Source: Bombella favorum
Lineage (GTDB): Bacteria; Pseudomonadota; Alphaproteobacteria; Acetobacterales; Acetobacteraceae
Length of the DNA stretch: 64,000 nucleotides
Assembly: GCF_014048475.1 (NCBI RefSeq)
Contig: NZ_NWUS01000002.1
Location: 310,001 to 374,000, forward strand
Direction: 5' to 3'
The notes beneath the pieces are model-generated. The model did not search any database. It was not told the origin of the DNA and was given only the letters and a program-made list of their open reading frames with translations. Positions 35,505-44,475 of this stretch are shown piece by piece. The translations under genes and the position numbers were made by a program. How positions within the stretch are numbered: position 1 is the first letter of the stretch; each line of letters starts with the position of its first letter.

Positions 35505-37451
35505 ATGCCCGCCATTACCCTGCCCGATGGAAGCATTCGCACCTTCGATGGGGCAGTGACCGGGACAACCATCGCCGAGGCCATCGGGCCGGGACTTGCT
35601 CGTGCCGCCATGGCCATGGAAGTGGATGGAAAAGCCGTAGACCTCGGCTTTACAATCAATGAGGACAGCACCGTCCGCTTCATCACACGCAAAGATGATG
35701 ATGTGCTGGAGATGATCCGTCACGATGCCGCCCATGTCATGGCCGAGGCCGTGCAAGAACTCTGGCCGGGTACACAGGTCACCATTGGCCCGAGCATTAA
35801 AGACGGTTTCTATTACGATTTCTTCCGGGATAAACCTTTCACACCGGCAGACTTCGAAGCCATTGAAGCCAAAATGGCCGAGATCATCGCACGGGGTGAT
35901 GCCTTCACCCGTGAGGTCTGGGACCGTGACGAAGCCATCGCCTTCTTTGAGAAGCGTGGTGAAAAGTTCAAAGCTGAGCTGATCCGAGACCTACCAGAAA
36001 GTGAAGACATCTCCATCTACCGTCAGGGTGAATGGTTGGACCTCTGCCGTGGGCCGCATCTCCGCAGCACGGCGGATGTGGGCAATGCCTTCAAGCTGAT
36101 GCGTGTGGCCGGGGCCTACTGGCGTGGCGACCACCGCAACCCCATGCTGACCCGCATCTACGGCACAGCATGGCGGGACAAAAAAGAGCTGAAAGCCTAT
36201 CTTCTGCGGCTAGAAGAGGCCGAGAAGCGGGATCATCGCCGCATTGGCCGGGATATGGACCTCTTCCATATTCAGGAAGAAGCAGTCGGGCAGATTTTCT
36301 GGCACCAGAAAGGCTGGCGTCTCTACACCGCCGTGCAGGATTACATGCGCCGTGCCCAGAACCGGAACGACTATCAGGAAGTTCGCACCCCGCAGCTCGT
36401 GGACCGGACCCTCTGGGAAGCCTCCGGCCACTGGGATAAATACCGGGAACATATGTTCATCGCCACAGTAGAGGATGAGGACAAGACCCTCGCCCTCAAA
36501 CCGATGAACTGCCCCTGCCATGTGCAAATTTTCCGTCATGGCCTGCGCTCCTATCGTGAGCTCCCCCTGCGTATGGCAGAATTCGGAGCCTGCCACCGGT
36601 ATGAGCCGTCTGGCTCCCTACATGGCATCATGCGGGTGCGTGGCTTCACGCAGGATGACGCCCACATCTTCTGCACGGATGACCAGATCGCCGAAGAAAC
36701 AGCCCGTTTCGTCACCATGCTGGGCGAGGTCTATAAAGACTTCGGCTTCGAAAGCTTCCGTGTGAAATTCTCCGACCGCCCCGAAACCCGTGCCGGGTCT
36801 GACGAGGTGTGGGACCGGGCCGAAGGTGCCCTCAAGCGGGCCTGCGAGATGGTCGGTGTGGATTATGAGCTGAATCCCGGTGAAGGGGCCTTCTATGGTC
36901 CGAAGCTGGAGTTCGTCCTAACCGATGCCATCGGGCGTGACTGGCAGTGCGGTACGCTCCAGGTGGACTATGTTCTGCCAGAGCGGCTGGATGCCTCCTA
37001 CATTGGCGAGGACAGTGCTCGCCACCGCCCTGTCATGCTGCATCGTGCCATCCTTGGCAGTTTCGAGCGATTCCTTGGTATCTTGATCGAGCAGTATGCA
37101 GGCAAGTTCCCGCTCTGGCTGGCCCCAACACAGGTTGTGGTGGCCAGCATCGTGACGGATGCCGCCGACTATGCGCTGGAGGTCACCGAACGTCTGCGCA
37201 AGGCTGGTCTCCACGCCGAGGCAGACATCCGCAATGAGAAGATCAACGCCAAAGTGCGTGAGCACAGCTTGGCCCGTGTGCCGGTCATGCTCGTGGTCGG
37301 CCGCCGTGAAGCTGAGGAAGGTACAGTGAGCGTCCGCCGCCTTGGTGAACAGGCGCAGAACGTCATCGCTACCGATGAGATTATCGCCGCACTGGCCGCA
37401 GAAGCCACACCGCCGGATATCCTACGGGCAGCCTCTACAAAAACGGTCTGA
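35505..37451 (+). CDS. thrS: threonyl-tRNA synthetase
   Basis: A 648-residue class II synthetase: N-terminal TGS domain ([24 protein letters not shown]), editing domain with [17 protein letters not shown], catalytic core with [10 protein letters not shown] (zinc Cys), [34 protein letters not shown], and [27 protein letters not shown], and a C-terminal anticodon domain. It charges tRNA-Thr. An AAGGAG site precedes the ATG. It lies upstream of infC, the usual order. Confidence 0.98.
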   Translation: MPAITLPDGSIRTFDGAVTGTTIAEAIGPGLARAAMAMEVDGKAVDLGFTINEDSTVRFITRKDDDVLEMIRHDAAHVMAEAVQELWPGTQVTIGPSIKDGFYYDFFRDKPFTPADFEAIEAKMAEIIARGDAFTREVWDRDEAIAFFEKRGEKFKAELIRDLPESEDISIYRQGEWLDLCRGPHLRSTADVGNAFKLMRVAGAYWRGDHRNPMLTRIYGTAWRDKKELKAYLLRLEEAEKRDHRRIGRDMDLFHIQEEAVGQIFWHQKGWRLYTAVQDYMRRAQNRNDYQEVRTPQLVDRTLWEASGHWDKYREHMFIATVEDEDKTLALKPMNCPCHVQIFRHGLRSYRELPLRMAEFGACHRYEPSGSLHGIMRVRGFTQDDAHIFCTDDQIAEETARFVTMLGEVYKDFGFESFRVKFSDRPETRAGSDEVWDRAEGALKRACEMVGVDYELNPGEGAFYGPKLEFVLTDAIGRDWQCGTLQVDYVLPERLDASYIGEDSARHRPVMLHRAILGSFERFLGILIEQYAGKFPLWLAPTQVVVASIVTDAADYALEVTERLRKAGLHAEADIRNEKINAKVREHSLARVPVMLVVGRREAEEGTVSVRRLGEQAQNVIATDEIIAALAAEATPPDILRAASTKTV

Positions 37452-37466
37452 TCGCCACTGTCTCTG

Positions 37467-37494
37467 CCCCCTTGCACCATACCGGTGCGGGGGG
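37467..37494 (+). promoter_or_regulatory. hairpin in the thrS-infC spacer
   Basis: CCCCC plus GCACC (37467-37478) pair with GGTGC plus GGGGG (37484-37494) around an ATACC loop. There is no T run, so it is not a clear terminator; it may be a processing or translational control element of infC. Confidence 0.35.
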
Positions 37495-37565
37495 TATGAA
37501 TCTGAACAGGTAGTTTGAGTCCCGTTGCTTCTGCCGTTGTGACGGGCCCGTAGTATCAACAGGAG

Positions 37566-38126
37566 ATGACCATAGCTAGACCGCCGTTTCACGCCGCCCC
37601 GAACCGCGATGGGCCGCGTGTCAATGAAGAGATCCGGGTGCCGCAGGTACGTGTTATTGACGCCGAAGGTGAGATGATCGGCATCATGCCGACGCGTGAG
37701 GCCCTTTCCCGCGCTTTTTCTGAAGGGATGGACCTTCTGGAAATCAGCCCAACGGCGGAGCCTCCGGTTGCGAAGATCCTCGATTACGGCAAGTTCAAAT
37801 ACGAACAGCAGAAAAAGCGTAACGAAGCCCGTAAAAAGCAGAAGGTCATTGAGATCAAGGAAGTGAAAGTTCGTCCCGGTACCGGGGAACACGACTTCCA
37901 GACCAAGGCTAAGGCTGTGCGCTCCTTCCTGGAGGAAGGCGACAAGGTCAAGGTTTCACTGCGCTTTAAAGGGCGTGAAGTGGCCCATCAGGACCTCGGC
38001 GCCAAAATGATGCACCGTATCCGTGAATCGGTGGATGACATCGCCAAAGCTGAACAGATGCCCCGGCTTGAGAATCGCCAGATGATCATGATTCTGGCCC
38101 CCAACAAGCAGCGGGACAGCAAGTGA
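37566..38126 (+). CDS. infC: translation initiation factor IF-3
   Basis: About 184-186 residues. Motifs: GPRVNEEIRVPQVRVIDAEGEMIGIM, KILDYGKFKYEQQKKRNEARKKQ, and LRFKGREVAHQDLGAKMM. IF-3 keeps subunits apart and checks the start codon. The given start is the first ATG, but AGGAG (37561-37565) touches it directly; the in-frame ATA at 37572 sits six bases after AGGAG, the ideal spacing. A rare start would match the known autoregulation of infC, which uses AUU in E. coli. rpmI-rplT do not follow. Confidence 0.95.
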   Translation: MTIARPPFHAAPNRDGPRVNEEIRVPQVRVIDAEGEMIGIMPTREALSRAFSEGMDLLEISPTAEPPVAKILDYGKFKYEQQKKRNEARKKQKVIEIKEVKVRPGTGEHDFQTKAKAVRSFLEEGDKVKVSLRFKGREVAHQDLGAKMMHRIRESVDDIAKAEQMPRLENRQMIMILAPNKQRDSK

Positions 38127-38168
38127 GTTTCTACGCTATCCTGTCCTGAAGACGGCGGAAGAACACAT

Positions 38169-38210
38169 AAAAAAGACCCCGGCCCTGTAGACGGAGCCGG
38201 GGTCTTTTTT
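38169..38210. terminator. bidirectional terminator between infC and metF
   Basis: A 15-base stem, AAAAAAGACCCCGGC (38169-38183) with GCCGGGGTCTTTTTT (38196-38210), loop of 12 bases. It serves infC on the plus strand and metF on the minus strand. Confidence 0.95.
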
Positions 38211-38272
38211 ATCCTCACTTTTATTGTACGCCCCTTCCATAAAAGAGAGGCGTACGGGCCTTCATGGTCCCT

Positions 38273-39154
38273 TCAAGCTGCATGGTTCTCCACCAGCGCA
38301 TGGGACCGCTGCCGCCCCAGCAACGTGCAGAGCGTTGAGGTCGGCGCACTCTGGTTCAACGTATAGAAGTGGAAATGCTCCACCCCTTCTGCCTTCAGAC
38401 GCTGGCAGATGCGGTCTACCACCACGGCACTCAGGCGAGAGCGGATCGGGGGCAGATCATCTACCCCCTCAAAAAGGGCTTTCAACTCATCCGGGACAGA
38501 GGCACCGCACATTTTTGCAAAACGCCATGCCTGTGACGCCCGACCAATCGGCAAGATACCCGGCACGATCGGTTTGGTGATCCCCGCTTTCACCGCCCGG
38601 TCCCGAAACCGCAGAAATTTTTCCGGGTCGAAAAAGAACTGAGTAATAGCCCGATCCGCCCCAGCATCGAACTTCTCTTTCAGATGATCGATATCAGAAC
38701 TAGCCGATTCTGCTTCTGGGTGAGTTTCGGGGTAAGCCGCTACGGAAATCTCAAACGGGGCAATTTTCTTCAAGCCCGCTACGAGATTCGCCGCATAGTG
38801 ATACCCTTCTGAATGTGGAGCGTAGGGAACAGGCGGAGCACCTTTCACAGCTGGCGGGTCGCCCCGCAGAGCCACAATATGCTTTACCCCGATATCCCAA
38901 TATGCTCTGGCCACATCATCAACATCCCCACGGGAGGCATTCACACAGGTAAGATGCCCCGCCAATGGTGTGGCTACCTTTCCTGACATCTGCCGCAAGG
39001 TCTCAAGAGTGCGGTCCCGGGAAGAACCGCCAGCCCCATAGGTGACGGACATGAAGCGAGGCTCATAGGCCGTAAGCCGCTGAGCAACCCGCAGGAGAGA
39101 AGCGGCTTTTTCGTCCGTCTTCGCCGGGAAAAATTCAAATGAGACCTCAGGCAT
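38273..39154 (-). CDS. metF: 5,10-methylenetetrahydrofolate reductase
   Basis: A 293-residue FAD-dependent TIM barrel. Motifs: VSFEFFPAKTDEKA, FMSVTYGAGGSSRDRT, HLTCVNASRGDV, IVALRGDPP, FDAGADRAITQFFFDPEKF and GILPIG. It makes methyl-THF for methionine synthesis. It lies 26 bases downstream of an ArsR-methyltransferase regulator gene, on the same strand, and near metE, which runs the other way, forming a methionine cluster. Confidence 0.97.
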   Translation of the reverse strand: MPEVSFEFFPAKTDEKAASLLRVAQRLTAYEPRFMSVTYGAGGSSRDRTLETLRQMSGKVATPLAGHLTCVNASRGDVDDVARAYWDIGVKHIVALRGDPPAVKGAPPVPYAPHSEGYHYAANLVAGLKKIAPFEISVAAYPETHPEAESASSDIDHLKEKFDAGADRAITQFFFDPEKFLRFRDRAVKAGITKPIVPGILPIGRASQAWRFAKMCGASVPDELKALFEGVDDLPPIRSRLSAVVVDRICQRLKAEGVEHFHFYTLNQSAPTSTLCTLLGRQRSHALVENHAA

Positions 39155-39180
39155 GATGCCAGTTCCTTTTACATACGGTT

Positions 39181-40149
39181 CTATGTAACCCTTGATTGCT
39201 GATCCAACGGTAAGCGGCCCATCCAGAGCTTCACCGTCAATTCTCCATCGAGAGAGACAGGGGGGTCTGCTTCCAGCCCTGCCGCCTCAAACCATTGCTG
39301 CATGCGTTCATCACTAAAGCCGAGATACATGTGGGCATCCCGTGTGCGGAGTTCCTCACGGTCATGCAGGGCGAAGTCCACCACCAGCAGGCGCCCGCCG
39401 GGGCTAAGAATCCGAGCCGACTCGGCAATGACGGCAGCCGGGTGCTGCGCATAACGCAACGCCTGATGCAGGATGGTTAGATCAGCCGAGCCAGCAGCCA
39501 ACGGCAGAGCATAAAAATTCCCCTGCCTCAGCTTGATCTCTTCACCATCTGCCGTCCGATTCTCTTCCAGCTTGACCCGGGCCAGCCTCAACATGGAGGG
39601 GCTACGGTCAAACCCGATGGCACTTTCACACTGCGGGGCCAGAAGCTCGAGCATACGCCCTGTTCCTGTCCCAATATCCACAACACGCCCAAGCGGCCCA
39701 TCGCCCACCAGTTTTATGATGGCCGATTCGACAGACTGTTCCGAAACATGCAGGGAGCGAATCGCATCCCACTCCGCTGCATGGACCTCAAACCAATCCT
39801 CAGCCTCCCCCATGCGGACATTCCGCACGGCTTGAAGGCGCTGCCGGTCCGCCCGGCCCATCTCATCATCATCCTCTTCGTGATAACGCCGCCAATGGTC
39901 CAACGCCGCAAAGATAGGTTCCAGATCATTCTCATCCCCAAGGGCGAGAAAAACCCAACTTCCTTCCTTGCGCCGTTCTACCAATTCAGCCTCGGCCAGC
40001 ACTTTTACATGCCGGGAGACCCGCGGCTGGCTTTGGCCCAAAACTTGGGCCAACTCGCCAACTGACAACTCCATTTCACGCAGTAAGCGCAAAATTCTCA
40101 AACGCGTAGGCTCAGCAAGAGCCTGAAAGATTATAAGAGCACGATCCAT
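39181..40149 (-). CDS. ArsR-type regulator fused to a SAM-dependent methyltransferase
   Basis: About 322 residues. The N-terminal ArsR winged helix (ALAEPTRLRILRLLREMELSVGELAQVLGQSQPRVSRHVKVL) has no CxC metal site, then a SAM-binding methyltransferase domain with VVDIGTGTGRMLELLAP, FDRSPSML and LTILHQALRYAQHP (about 175-290). Such fusions are found beside metF in alphaproteobacteria and are thought to sense SAM or SAH and to repress methionine genes. I chose ATG 40149 since upstream starts fall in the promoter and operator. metF follows after 26 bases. Confidence 0.85.
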   Translation of the reverse strand: MDRALIIFQALAEPTRLRILRLLREMELSVGELAQVLGQSQPRVSRHVKVLAEAELVERRKEGSWVFLALGDENDLEPIFAALDHWRRYHEEDDDEMGRADRQRLQAVRNVRMGEAEDWFEVHAAEWDAIRSLHVSEQSVESAIIKLVGDGPLGRVVDIGTGTGRMLELLAPQCESAIGFDRSPSMLRLARVKLEENRTADGEEIKLRQGNFYALPLAAGSADLTILHQALRYAQHPAAVIAESARILSPGGRLLVVDFALHDREELRTRDAHMYLGFSDERMQQWFEAAGLEADPPVSLDGELTVKLWMGRLPLDQQSRVT

Positions 40150-40156
40150 GCGAGAT

Positions 40157-40180
40157 ATATATAATGACTTCATTATATAT
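40157..40180. promoter_or_regulatory. perfect palindromic operator in the ArsR-methyltransferase promoter
   Basis: Two 11-base arms, ATATATAATGA (40157-40167) and TCATTATATAT (40170-40180), are exact inverse complements around CT. A TATAAT -10 on the minus strand (40172-40177) lies inside, and the regulator ATG begins 8 bases away. This is a likely autorepressor site for the regulator and metF. It sits about 240 bases upstream of metE, so it might also affect metE. Confidence 0.7.
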
Positions 40181-40422
40181 GCAATATGTGTTGACACTTT
40201 TAAAAAGCCCTGCCACTTCTGGTTCTCACAACGCATCCCGGTTCGCTTTTTCATCTTTCATGAAAGGTGAGCAGGACGCTTCTCCAGCTGCTTCTCCCGA
40301 GGCAGTCTTGATCTATCGGTGGGGCATAGACCGCCCGTTTGCCTTTCTCCCCCCAGCGGCTTTCCTCTGCAGGGTGGTGGAAGGCAAATGGACCGGCCCC
40401 ACCAAACGCCAGGAGGCATGTC

Positions 40423-42750
40423 ATGACCGTACGCGTCGCAACATTGGGCTTTCCCCGTATCGGTGGCCGCCGCGAACTAAAAAAAGCTCTGGAAAGTTTC
40501 TGGGCCGGTAACAGCAGCGAAGCCGAACTGCTTCAGACTTCCGCCAGCCTCCGTAAGGAGAACTGGACCCGCCAGAAGGAGCAGGGAGCGGACATCATCC
40601 CCTCCAACGATTTCTCCCTCTATGACCATGTGCTGGATACCAGCGCCCTAGTCGGTGCCGTGCCGGAGATCTATGGCCATAAGGGCGGTAAAGTGGACCT
40701 CACCACTTATTTCGCTATCGCTCGTGGCCGTCAGGTTGCCGGTGGTGAGGTTGCCGAGGGCCATGCAAACTGTTCCTGCCATCACCATGAAGCCACCGAT
40801 GTTCCCGCTGCGGAAATGACGAAATGGTTCGACACGAACTATCATTACCTCGTGCCGGAATTCAAAGAAGGCCAGAGCTTCAGCCTCTCCTCCACCAAAA
40901 TTATCGATGAGTATAAAGAAGCCAAGGCTCTGGGTATTGAGACACGCCCTGTCCTGCTGGGGCCGGTAAGCTTCCTGCTGCTGGGTAAGGCCCATGGCAA
41001 GGCTTTCAACAAGCTGGACCTGCTGCCGGGGCTGCTCGCCGTCTATACCGAGGTACTGCGTGAGCTGCGTCAGGCTGGTGCTGAATGGGTTCAGATTGAC
41101 GAGCCGACTCTGGTGCTGGACCTTGATGATGCTGCCCGTAAGGCTTTTGCCTTTGCTTACCAGGGCCTCACAAGTGCCGTTCCGGACATCAAACTGCTGC
41201 TGACAACCTATTTTGGTGGTCTGGGCGACAATCTGGATACAGCACTCTCTCTGCCGGTCCACGGCCTGCATGTTGACCTCGTCCGTGCACCGCAGCAGCT
41301 GGAAGAGGTTGTCGCCAAGGCACGCCCGGACCTGCTGCTCTCCCTCGGTGTGATTGATGGCCGGAACATCTGGAAGGCTGATCTTTCCAAGATTCTGAAG
41401 CACATTGCTCCGATTGCTGCCAAGCGTGACATCATCGTAGCTCCGTCCTGTTCCCTGCTACACACGCCGATTGATCTGGAGCGTGAAACGCAGCTGGATG
41501 CCGAGATAAAAAACTGGCTGGCCTTTGCCGTGCAGAAAATTGCCGAACTCGCCACCATCGCCAAGGCCCTCAATGAAGGCCATGAGAGCGTAAAGGCCGT
41601 TCTGGAAGCCTCCGATGCTGCTGCCGAAAGCCGCCGCACTTCCACACGCATCCATAATCAGGATGTGAAGAAGCGTGCCGCCCAGAAGGATGCCAAGCTG
41701 ACACAGCGTCAGTCTGCTTTCCCTGTCCGCCAGAAGGCGCAGGAAGAGGCCCTGAAGCTGCCGCTCTTCCCTACCACGACCATCGGTTCCTTCCCGCAGA
41801 CGAAGGAAGTGCGCCAGGCCCGTGCCCGCCACGCCAAGAAGGAACTTTCCACGCAGGATTATGTGGCCTTCCTGCAGAAGGAAACGGAATCTGCCATCAA
41901 ATGGCAGGAAGAAGTTGGTCTGGACGTACTCGTGCATGGTGAGTTCGAGCGTAACGACATGGTGCAGTATTTTGGTGAGAAGCTTTCAGGCTTCGTCTTC
42001 ACCAAACATGCTTGGGTGCAGTCCTACGGCTCCCGCTATGTCCGCCCGCCCATCATCTTTGGTGATGTCTCCCGCCCAGCAGCCATGACGCTCGACTGGT
42101 GGCAGTATGCACAGTCCTGCTCCCAAAAACCGGTCAAGGGCATGCTGACAGGCCCGGTCACAATCCTGAACTGGTCCTTCGTCCGTGACGATCAGCCACG
42201 CTCCGAGACATGCCGTCAGATCGCCTTCGCCATCCGTGACGAAGTGCAGGACCTGGAGAAGGCTGGCTGCCCCGTCATCCAGATTGACGAAGCCGCCCTG
42301 CGTGAAGGTCTCCCCCTACGCCGCAAAGACTGGCAGCATTATCTGGATTGGGCTGTAGAAAGCTTCCGTGTCACGGCCAGCGGTGTGCAGGACAAGACAC
42401 AGATCCACACCCATATGTGCTACTCTGAGTTCAACGACATCATCCAGGCCATCGCCGACATGGATGCTGACGTAATCTCCATCGAGACGGCACGCTCCAA
42501 AATGGAACTGCTGGAAGCCTTCACCGATCACAAATACCCCGCCGAGATCGGCCCGGGCGTGTATGATATTCACTCCCCCCGTGTCCCGTCTGTCGAGGAA
42601 ATGGTCGAGCTGCTGCGTGCCGCTGAGAAGAAGGTGCCTCGCCGCCAGCTGTGGGTGAACCCGGATTGCGGCCTGAAGACCCGTAACTGGAAAGAAGTCC
42701 GCCCGGCCATCGCCAACATGGTCAAGGCTGCTGAAATCCTGCGTGGCTGA
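40423..42750 (+). CDS. metE: cobalamin-independent methionine synthase
   Basis: A 775-residue MetE. The start MTVRVATLGFPRIGGRRELKKALE follows a perfect AGGAGG (40411-40416). Zinc ligands are in HTHMCYSEF and PDCGLKTRNW; substrate regions are MLTGPVTILNW and IQIDEAALREG. It transfers the methyl group from methyl-THF-glutamate to homocysteine. An unusual His/Cys-rich insert (GHANCSCHHHEAT, about residues 106-126) interrupts the usual RGR...EMTKWFDTN loop. It lies divergent from the ArsR-methyltransferase gene. Confidence 0.97.
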   Translation: MTVRVATLGFPRIGGRRELKKALESFWAGNSSEAELLQTSASLRKENWTRQKEQGADIIPSNDFSLYDHVLDTSALVGAVPEIYGHKGGKVDLTTYFAIARGRQVAGGEVAEGHANCSCHHHEATDVPAAEMTKWFDTNYHYLVPEFKEGQSFSLSSTKIIDEYKEAKALGIETRPVLLGPVSFLLLGKAHGKAFNKLDLLPGLLAVYTEVLRELRQAGAEWVQIDEPTLVLDLDDAARKAFAFAYQGLTSAVPDIKLLLTTYFGGLGDNLDTALSLPVHGLHVDLVRAPQQLEEVVAKARPDLLLSLGVIDGRNIWKADLSKILKHIAPIAAKRDIIVAPSCSLLHTPIDLERETQLDAEIKNWLAFAVQKIAELATIAKALNEGHESVKAVLEASDAAAESRRTSTRIHNQDVKKRAAQKDAKLTQRQSAFPVRQKAQEEALKLPLFPTTTIGSFPQTKEVRQARARHAKKELSTQDYVAFLQKETESAIKWQEEVGLDVLVHGEFERNDMVQYFGEKLSGFVFTKHAWVQSYGSRYVRPPIIFGDVSRPAAMTLDWWQYAQSCSQKPVKGMLTGPVTILNWSFVRDDQPRSETCRQIAFAIRDEVQDLEKAGCPVIQIDEAALREGLPLRRKDWQHYLDWAVESFRVTASGVQDKTQIHTHMCYSEFNDIIQAIADMDADVISIETARSKMELLEAFTDHKYPAEIGPGVYDIHSPRVPSVEEMVELLRAAEKKVPRRQLWVNPDCGLKTRNWKEVRPAIANMVKAAEILRG

Positions 42751-42764
42751 AGGTTGAAAGAGAT

Positions 42765-42815
42765 GGAACCCGGCTTCGTTACCTAGCACGATCCATCCAA
42801 ATGAAGCCGGGTTCC
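42765..42815 (+). repeat. 12-base inverted repeat after metE
   Basis: GGAACCCGGCTT (42765-42776) pairs with AAGCCGGGTTCC (42804-42815) around a 27-base loop, directly after the metE stop and ahead of a second, T-tailed terminator. It could stabilise the metE mRNA end or be an extra termination aid. Confidence 0.5.
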
Positions 42816-42847
42816 GGGGGGCGATTTAGAACAGTCTCCCCCACATG

Positions 42848-42877
42848 AAAAGGGCTCCCTCACTGGGGAGCCCTTTT
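42848..42877 (+). terminator. terminator downstream of metE
   Basis: AAAAGGGCTCCC (42848-42859) pairs with GGGAGCCCTTTT (42866-42877) with a six-base loop, 12 pairs in all. It is almost perfect on both strands and also lies downstream of the minus-strand zinc-ribbon gene, so it may serve both. Confidence 0.93.
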
Positions 42878-42900
42878 CTATAGGAACGTAATACTAATAT

Positions 42901-43182
42901 TTATTTTTTCTTGGTTATTCTATCCACACGCGAATTCACAATATCCTTAATTGCTTTCTTCATTACCTCTCCAGCCTCGCCTGAGCATGAAAGGCAAACC
43001 TCATTAAAGAAATCATCTGCTACTGTGTAATTACGACATCCAGGCACCCTACATACCAAAATATTTCCATTACACACTGAGCAGACACATACATCTCTAG
43101 TAAAATTACACTTTTTTACAACTATACCTCTAACTTTATTGTGACAATGAGGACATACCCCAAAAGGTTTTAACTGGACCAT
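42901..43182 (-). CDS. AT-rich zinc-ribbon protein of unknown function
   Basis: A 93-residue protein with four cysteine knuckles: CPHC, CVCSVC, CRVPGC and CLSC, enough for two zinc sites. The C-terminal 30 residues are a basic helix (VMKKAIKDIVNSRVDRITKKK). The codon use and base composition are far more AT-rich than any neighbour, suggesting recent gain. The ATG at 43182 has AGGGGG seven bases upstream; an in-frame start at 43221 lacks one. The family is unknown to me; DNA, RNA or protein binding are all possible. Confidence 0.7.
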   Translation of the reverse strand: MVQLKPFGVCPHCHNKVRGIVVKKCNFTRDVCVCSVCNGNILVCRVPGCRNYTVADDFFNEVCLSCSGEAGEVMKKAIKDIVNSRVDRITKKK

Positions 43183-43269
43183 CCCATTTCCCCCTATAAT
43201 CTTTACTGCGACAATATACACTCAATATGTAGTAAAAACTATTCATCACCTCTTACCTACTGTTCCTCA

Positions 43270-43806
43270 TCAATGAGCCACAGATGCCCCAGCAGTAGGC
43301 ACAACATGGCAGGCAAAGGACACGCCTTCTTTGTCCTCCCGAGCGAACGTGACCTCATCGCCTTTAGCCCACCAGCTATAGCGATCTCCCACATATTTAG
43401 CCCCATCACCCGCCACAACATTGGCAAAAACCATCACCCGACCATCCACGGGCAGGACGGCCAGAGCCATAATATCCGCACTCAGATAGGTAACAGTAAA
43501 GCGACCCGCAGGCAGGGAGGTCCGCAGGGACCGAACATCATCGCCCGCCTTTTTCTCGTCCAGACTACATGTGTAATCAACATCCTGCCGCCCTACGATC
43601 TCATCAGCCGGAAGGGGAATCAGGAGATGATTACCCGTTTTATGTGTCGGCGCAGCCTTCTTACGAGGGGATGTAGGCTGGGCGGGCGTAGCCTGCTGGG
43701 GGTGGTTAGCGGCACTCTCCTCTGCCTGTGCCTTTTCTCCACGAGAGCAGGCCACCGCCAATAGCAGCCCACACATAAAAACAACTCTCAGCCGATCAGA
43801 TACCAT
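43270..43806 (-). CDS. MliC-like lysozyme-inhibitor lipoprotein
   Basis: About 178 residues with a lipoprotein-like signal (VFMCGLLLAVACS, Cys near 20), a Pro/Ala/Lys-rich linker, then a domain with YTCSLDEKK, VTYLSADIMALAVLP, RYSWWAKGDEVTF and a final FACHVV, matching the MliC/PliC pattern (YxC, VxY, RYxxxxxxWxxKGDEA, C). MliC-type proteins sit in the outer membrane and inhibit c-type lysozymes. ATG 43806 follows GGGGAG. It overlaps the stop of the upstream membrane-protein gene by a few bases. Confidence 0.65.
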   Translation of the reverse strand: MVSDRLRVVFMCGLLLAVACSRGEKAQAEESAANHPQQATPAQPTSPRKKAAPTHKTGNHLLIPLPADEIVGRQDVDYTCSLDEKKAGDDVRSLRTSLPAGRFTVTYLSADIMALAVLPVDGRVMVFANVVAGDGAKYVGDRYSWWAKGDEVTFAREDKEGVSFACHVVPTAGASVAH

Positions 43807-44326
43807 CAGTCGCAACTCCCCTCAGTTCAGCAAGACGCTTCTCAGCCCTGCGCTCTTCTCTCGGTGGGCGAGGCTGGCAGGCCATGAAATATAGCCCCGT
43901 TACAAAAGCCAGCTGCGAAAGCAGGCCCAAACGGTTCCAAAGCCATGTGGTGGGAGAAGAAGGAGCGATAAAAACAGATATGGTTTCGTAAATAAGAAAA
44001 GCCAGACAAATCAGCCGCAAACTGCGCATCAACGGGCGAAGAGGGTTGAGCGTATTGGACTGCACCAAGGGGCGGAACCGCTGGAAGCCGATGAACAATA
44101 CAATACTGCACAGAAGCACCAGAACAGATTGCACACTCTCGCTGATGGAGGCTCCATAAATCAGCAATGGCGCAAAAAGACAGGCAACCTGTAGGATGAC
44201 GGAACCAAGTTCAAAATTGATGCCAATGCTCCAAGCCGATATGGGTTCAGGCATACGGTCTGCAATGGGCTGGAACAGCCTGTCCAGAATGAAATCATCC
44301 AGTGCCTGAAGAAACCCCTCCTTCAT
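43796..44326 (-). CDS. four-helix membrane protein of unknown function
   Basis: A 176-residue protein with four hydrophobic helices (about 34-57, 65-85, 100-120, 132-150) and a charged Arg/Glu-rich tail (PREERRAEKRLAELRG). No known family recognised. Its stop overlaps the MliC-like lipoprotein start, implying co-translation and a shared envelope role. It is divergent from the M16 protease gene. Confidence 0.6.
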   Translation of the reverse strand: MKEGFLQALDDFILDRLFQPIADRMPEPISAWSIGINFELGSVILQVACLFAPLLIYGASISESVQSVLVLLCSIVLFIGFQRFRPLVQSNTLNPLRPLMRSLRLICLAFLIYETISVFIAPSSPTTWLWNRLGLLSQLAFVTGLYFMACQPRPPREERRAEKRLAELRGVATDGI

Positions 44327-44475
44327 CCTGTCTCCTTTTCTCTGGTATCATGCCCATCTGGCACAATCTGCCCTGACCAGGACTATAACAGAACACGCCC
44401 CCTTGACGATATGTCACCGGCACACTGAAAACAGACGACAGACACCTTCCTCTGCTGAAAGGATGCGCAGCCCTC

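Noticed and set aside
40255-40266. palindrome CTTTCATGAAAG in the metE leader
   Set aside because: Too short and self-complementary by chance; unlike the 24-base operator and not repeated.
40200-40422. possible SAM/SAH or cobalamin riboswitch in the metE leader
   Set aside because: Only short similarity (CACAACG) is present; the required conserved cores and B12 box are not there.
40648-41403. 251-codon minus-strand ORF inside metE
   Set aside because: Antisense shadow of metE; composition reflects the opposite reading frame, with no ribosome site.
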